This document shows positions 13,544 through 15,352 of a stretch of DNA of 15,352 nucleotides, piece by piece. Every line of letters starts with the position of its first letter. Positions within the stretch are counted from its first letter, which is position 1. Source of the stretch: an uncultured Lachnospiraceae bacterium (GTDB taxonomy: Bacteria > Bacillota > Clostridia > Lachnospirales > Lachnospiraceae); contig CABUBX010000035.1 in the NCBI GenBank assembly GCA_902489925.1, positions 1 through 15,352 of the forward strand, in the 5' to 3' direction. Both the position numbers and the translations under genes were made by a program. A model generated the notes under the pieces. That model did not search any database. It was not told where the DNA came from and saw nothing but the letters and a program-made list of their open reading frames with translations.

Positions 13544-15136
13544 TTACCATCTTCCGAATTCTGAAAGCTTCAATCCCGGATTTTTATCAAGCACTGTATT
13601 TACAGCCCAGCTGTGAATAAAAATAAGCAACGGGTTGCCCTTTAAGTCCTTAATACGCTTCATATCGGACGTACCAATCACCTTTGCAGGGTCAATCTCA
13701 TCTTTATTTTCAATCCAGCGGATATATTCATGCGGCATTGGCTCTAAACGAATTTCCACACCGTATTCGGCTTTCAAACGATGTACAAGCACATCAAACT
13801 GAAGCACACCGACAACACCGACAATAATTTCTTCCATACCGGTATTATACTCCTGGAAAATCTGAATCGCACCCTCCTGTGCAATCTGGGAAATACCCTT
13901 GACGAATTGCTTACGCTTCATTGTATCTACCTGACGCACCTTTGCAAAATGCTCAGGGGCAAATGTCGGAATACCTTCATAGGCAAATTTATTGCCCGGT
14001 GTGCACAATGTATCGCCGATAGAAAAAATTCCCGGGTCAAACACACCGATAATATCTCCGGCATACGCTTCATTGACAATCTTTCTCTCCTGAGCCATCA
14101 GCTGCTGCGGCTGCAAAAGCTTTTGTTTTTTATTGCCCTGAACGTGATAAACTTCCATACCGCCCTCAAACTTACCTGAACATATACGCATGAAAGCAAT
14201 ACGGTCACGATGCGCCTTATTCATATTCGCCTGAATTTTAAAGACAAAAGCTGAAAAATCAGGGCTGAAAGAATCAATCTCCCCAATATCAGCCACACGC
14301 GGCAGCGGCGGCGATGTCATTTCAAGGAAATAATTCAGGAAAAGCTCAATACCGAAGTTTGTCAGCGCAGAGCCGAAAAATACCGGTGAAAGCTGTCCCT
14401 TAGATACCTTCTTAATATCAAATTCTTCACTTGCCCCATCTAAAAGCTCGATTTCTTCAATCAGCTGTTCATAAAGCTCATCCCCGATTTCTCCCTGAAG
14501 CTCAGGCGAATCTAAAGTCAAATCGTTATCCGCAACCGCTTTCTGTCCGTTTGCAAATGCTGTAAAAGCATGGATATGTTTTGTTCTTCTGTCATACACG
14601 CCTCTGAAATTTTTACCGTTGCCAATCGGCCAGTTCATCGGACATGTCTTAATTCCAAGCACCGATTCAATCTCATCCATCAAATCAAACGGGTCTCTCG
14701 CTTCTCTGTCCATCTTATTAATAAAAGTAAAAATTGGTATATTTCTCAAGAGACAAACCTTAAAAAGCTTAATTGTCTGTGCCTCAACACCCTTAGAAGC
14801 GTCAATGACCATGACCGCCGAATCCGCAGCCATCAATGTACGGTAAGTATCTTCTGAGAAATCCTGATGTCCCGGTGTATCGAGAATGTTGATACAATAA
14901 CCATCGTAATTAAACTGCATTACTGAGGATGTTACGGAAATACCTCTTTCTTTTTCAATTTCCATCCAGTCGGAAATTGCATGCTTTGCCGTCTTTTTTC
15001 CTTTTACAGAGCCTGCAAGATTAATTGCCCCGCCATAGAGCAGAAATTTTTCCGTCAATGTTGTCTTACCGGCATCGGGATGGGATATAATGGCAAAGGT
15101 TCTTCTTTTTTGAATCTCATCAACTAATTTTGACAC
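13544..15136 (-). CDS. prfC: Peptide chain release factor 3 (RF3)
   Basis: A 530-residue translational GTPase that recycles RF1/RF2 from the ribosome after peptide release. RRTFAIISHPDAGKTTLTEK holds G1 (SHPDAGKT, 18-25), RGISVTSSV is G2 (about 64-72), DTPGH is G3 (86-90) and NKMD is G4 (140-143). The SDWMEIEKERGISVTSSVMQ stretch separates RF3 from EF-G. A GTG at 15142 lies only 2 bases after AGGAGG, while the in-frame GTG at 15136 lies 8 bases after it and gives MSKLVDEIQKRRTF, so I chose 15136. It has a near-consensus sigma-A promoter about 85 bp upstream. Domain content and length are normal. Confidence 0.95.
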   Translation of the reverse strand: MSKLVDEIQKRRTFAIISHPDAGKTTLTEKFLLYGGAINLAGSVKGKKTAKHAISDWMEIEKERGISVTSSVMQFNYDGYCINILDTPGHQDFSEDTYRTLMAADSAVMVIDASKGVEAQTIKLFKVCLLRNIPIFTFINKMDREARDPFDLMDEIESVLGIKTCPMNWPIGNGKNFRGVYDRRTKHIHAFTAFANGQKAVADNDLTLDSPELQGEIGDELYEQLIEEIELLDGASEEFDIKKVSKGQLSPVFFGSALTNFGIELFLNYFLEMTSPPLPRVADIGEIDSFSPDFSAFVFKIQANMNKAHRDRIAFMRICSGKFEGGMEVYHVQGNKKQKLLQPQQLMAQERKIVNEAYAGDIIGVFDPGIFSIGDTLCTPGNKFAYEGIPTFAPEHFAKVRQVDTMKRKQFVKGISQIAQEGAIQIFQEYNTGMEEIIVGVVGVLQFDVLVHRLKAEYGVEIRLEPMPHEYIRWIENKDEIDPAKVIGTSDMKRIKDLKGNPLLIFIHSWAVNTVLDKNPGLKLSEFGRW

Positions 15137-15221
15137 AAACACTTCCTCCTTTAATCGTCTTATTTATCGCTTGGCAACGCCGAATATGCCGACTGCCTTA
15201 TTTTATCTGTCAAACTTAATT

Positions 15222-15251
15222 ATTATATCGTCACTAATTTAGGCTTGTCAA
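15222..15251 (-). promoter_or_regulatory. Sigma-A promoter of prfC
   Basis: On the minus strand TTGACA (15246-15251) and TATAAT (15222-15227), both perfect consensus hexamers, are separated by 18 bp. Transcription would begin near 15215, leaving a leader of about 80 nt before the preferred GTG start. Confidence 0.85.
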
Positions 15252-15291
15252 GGATTTTGTCCCTTTACATTTCCAAAAGGTCATGTTAATA

Positions 15292-15341
15292 TGAAACAAA
15301 CTAGTATAATCCACGCAAATTAGAAGTCTGTTTCAAATTAG
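15292..15341. other. Non-coding end of window with direct and inverted repeats around a TATAAT box
   Basis: CAAATTAG occurs twice, at 15316-15323 and 15334-15341 (18-bp period). TGAAACA (15292-15298) and TGTTTCA (15329-15335) form a 7-bp inverted repeat enclosing TATAAT at 15305-15310 on the plus strand. No adequate -35 box accompanies that TATAAT. I see no gene between 15143 and the window end. The block may be the control region of a gene beyond the right edge. Confidence 0.4.
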
Positions 15342-15352
15342 CTTTTTTATGC

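Noticed and set aside
15137..15142. GTG at 15142 as prfC start
   Set aside because: It is only 2 bases from AGGAGG; the in-frame GTG at 15136 has the normal 8-base spacing.

Overview
This is an ordinary-looking, moderately AT-rich chromosomal stretch from a spore-forming member of the Clostridia, most likely a Lachnospiraceae-type gut anaerobe. The evidence is strong Shine-Dalgarno sites before nearly every gene, sigma-A promoters of Bacillota type, a clear SpoVT sporulation regulator, and protein flavours (class II aldolase, DUF1934 next to MurI, a CmpB-like membrane protein) typical of that group. The taxonomic call is inference from protein style; no rRNA or marker comparison was possible. 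I see no phage, insertion sequence, CRISPR array, tRNA or rRNA.

Left part (1-5973), all on the minus strand: a complete branched-chain amino acid ABC importer in transcription order livJ-livH-livM-livG-livF, followed 13 bp later by a small cytidylate-kinase-like protein and 13 bp after that by azlC, a branched-chain amino acid exporter subunit cut by the window edge. A consensus sigma-A promoter precedes livJ. Its -35 box is embedded in a perfect 11-bp inverted repeat, a good operator candidate. A hairpin with a short T-run between livJ and livH probably makes the binding protein more abundant than the membrane parts.

Middle part (5974-8690): the liv promoter region is divergent from a plus-strand diacylglycerol-kinase-family lipid kinase. 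This gene converges on ybaK (Cys-tRNA deacylase) and a CmpB-like membrane protein, both on the minus strand. The gap between the convergent genes holds an unusual repeat block with a nested 18-bp plus 6-bp stem. The membrane protein carries a cytosolic tail of five 11-residue helical repeats.

Right part (8703-15352), all on the minus strand: prfC (release factor 3) with its own promoter; spoVT with a possible forespore-type promoter and a terminator; a ddl-murI-DUF1934 operon that supplies D-Ala-D-Ala and D-Glu for peptidoglycan; a second cytidylate-kinase-like paralogue with its own promoter; and fba (class II fructose-bisphosphate aldolase), which ends in a strong terminator placed immediately before the membrane-protein gene.

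The points most worth a second look are the operator-like inverted repeats at the liv and fba promoters, the kinase-like protein inside a BCAA import/export operon together with its paralogue 8.6 kb away, the 7072-7219 repeat block, and the hendecad tail. I found no clearly new defence or mobile system.
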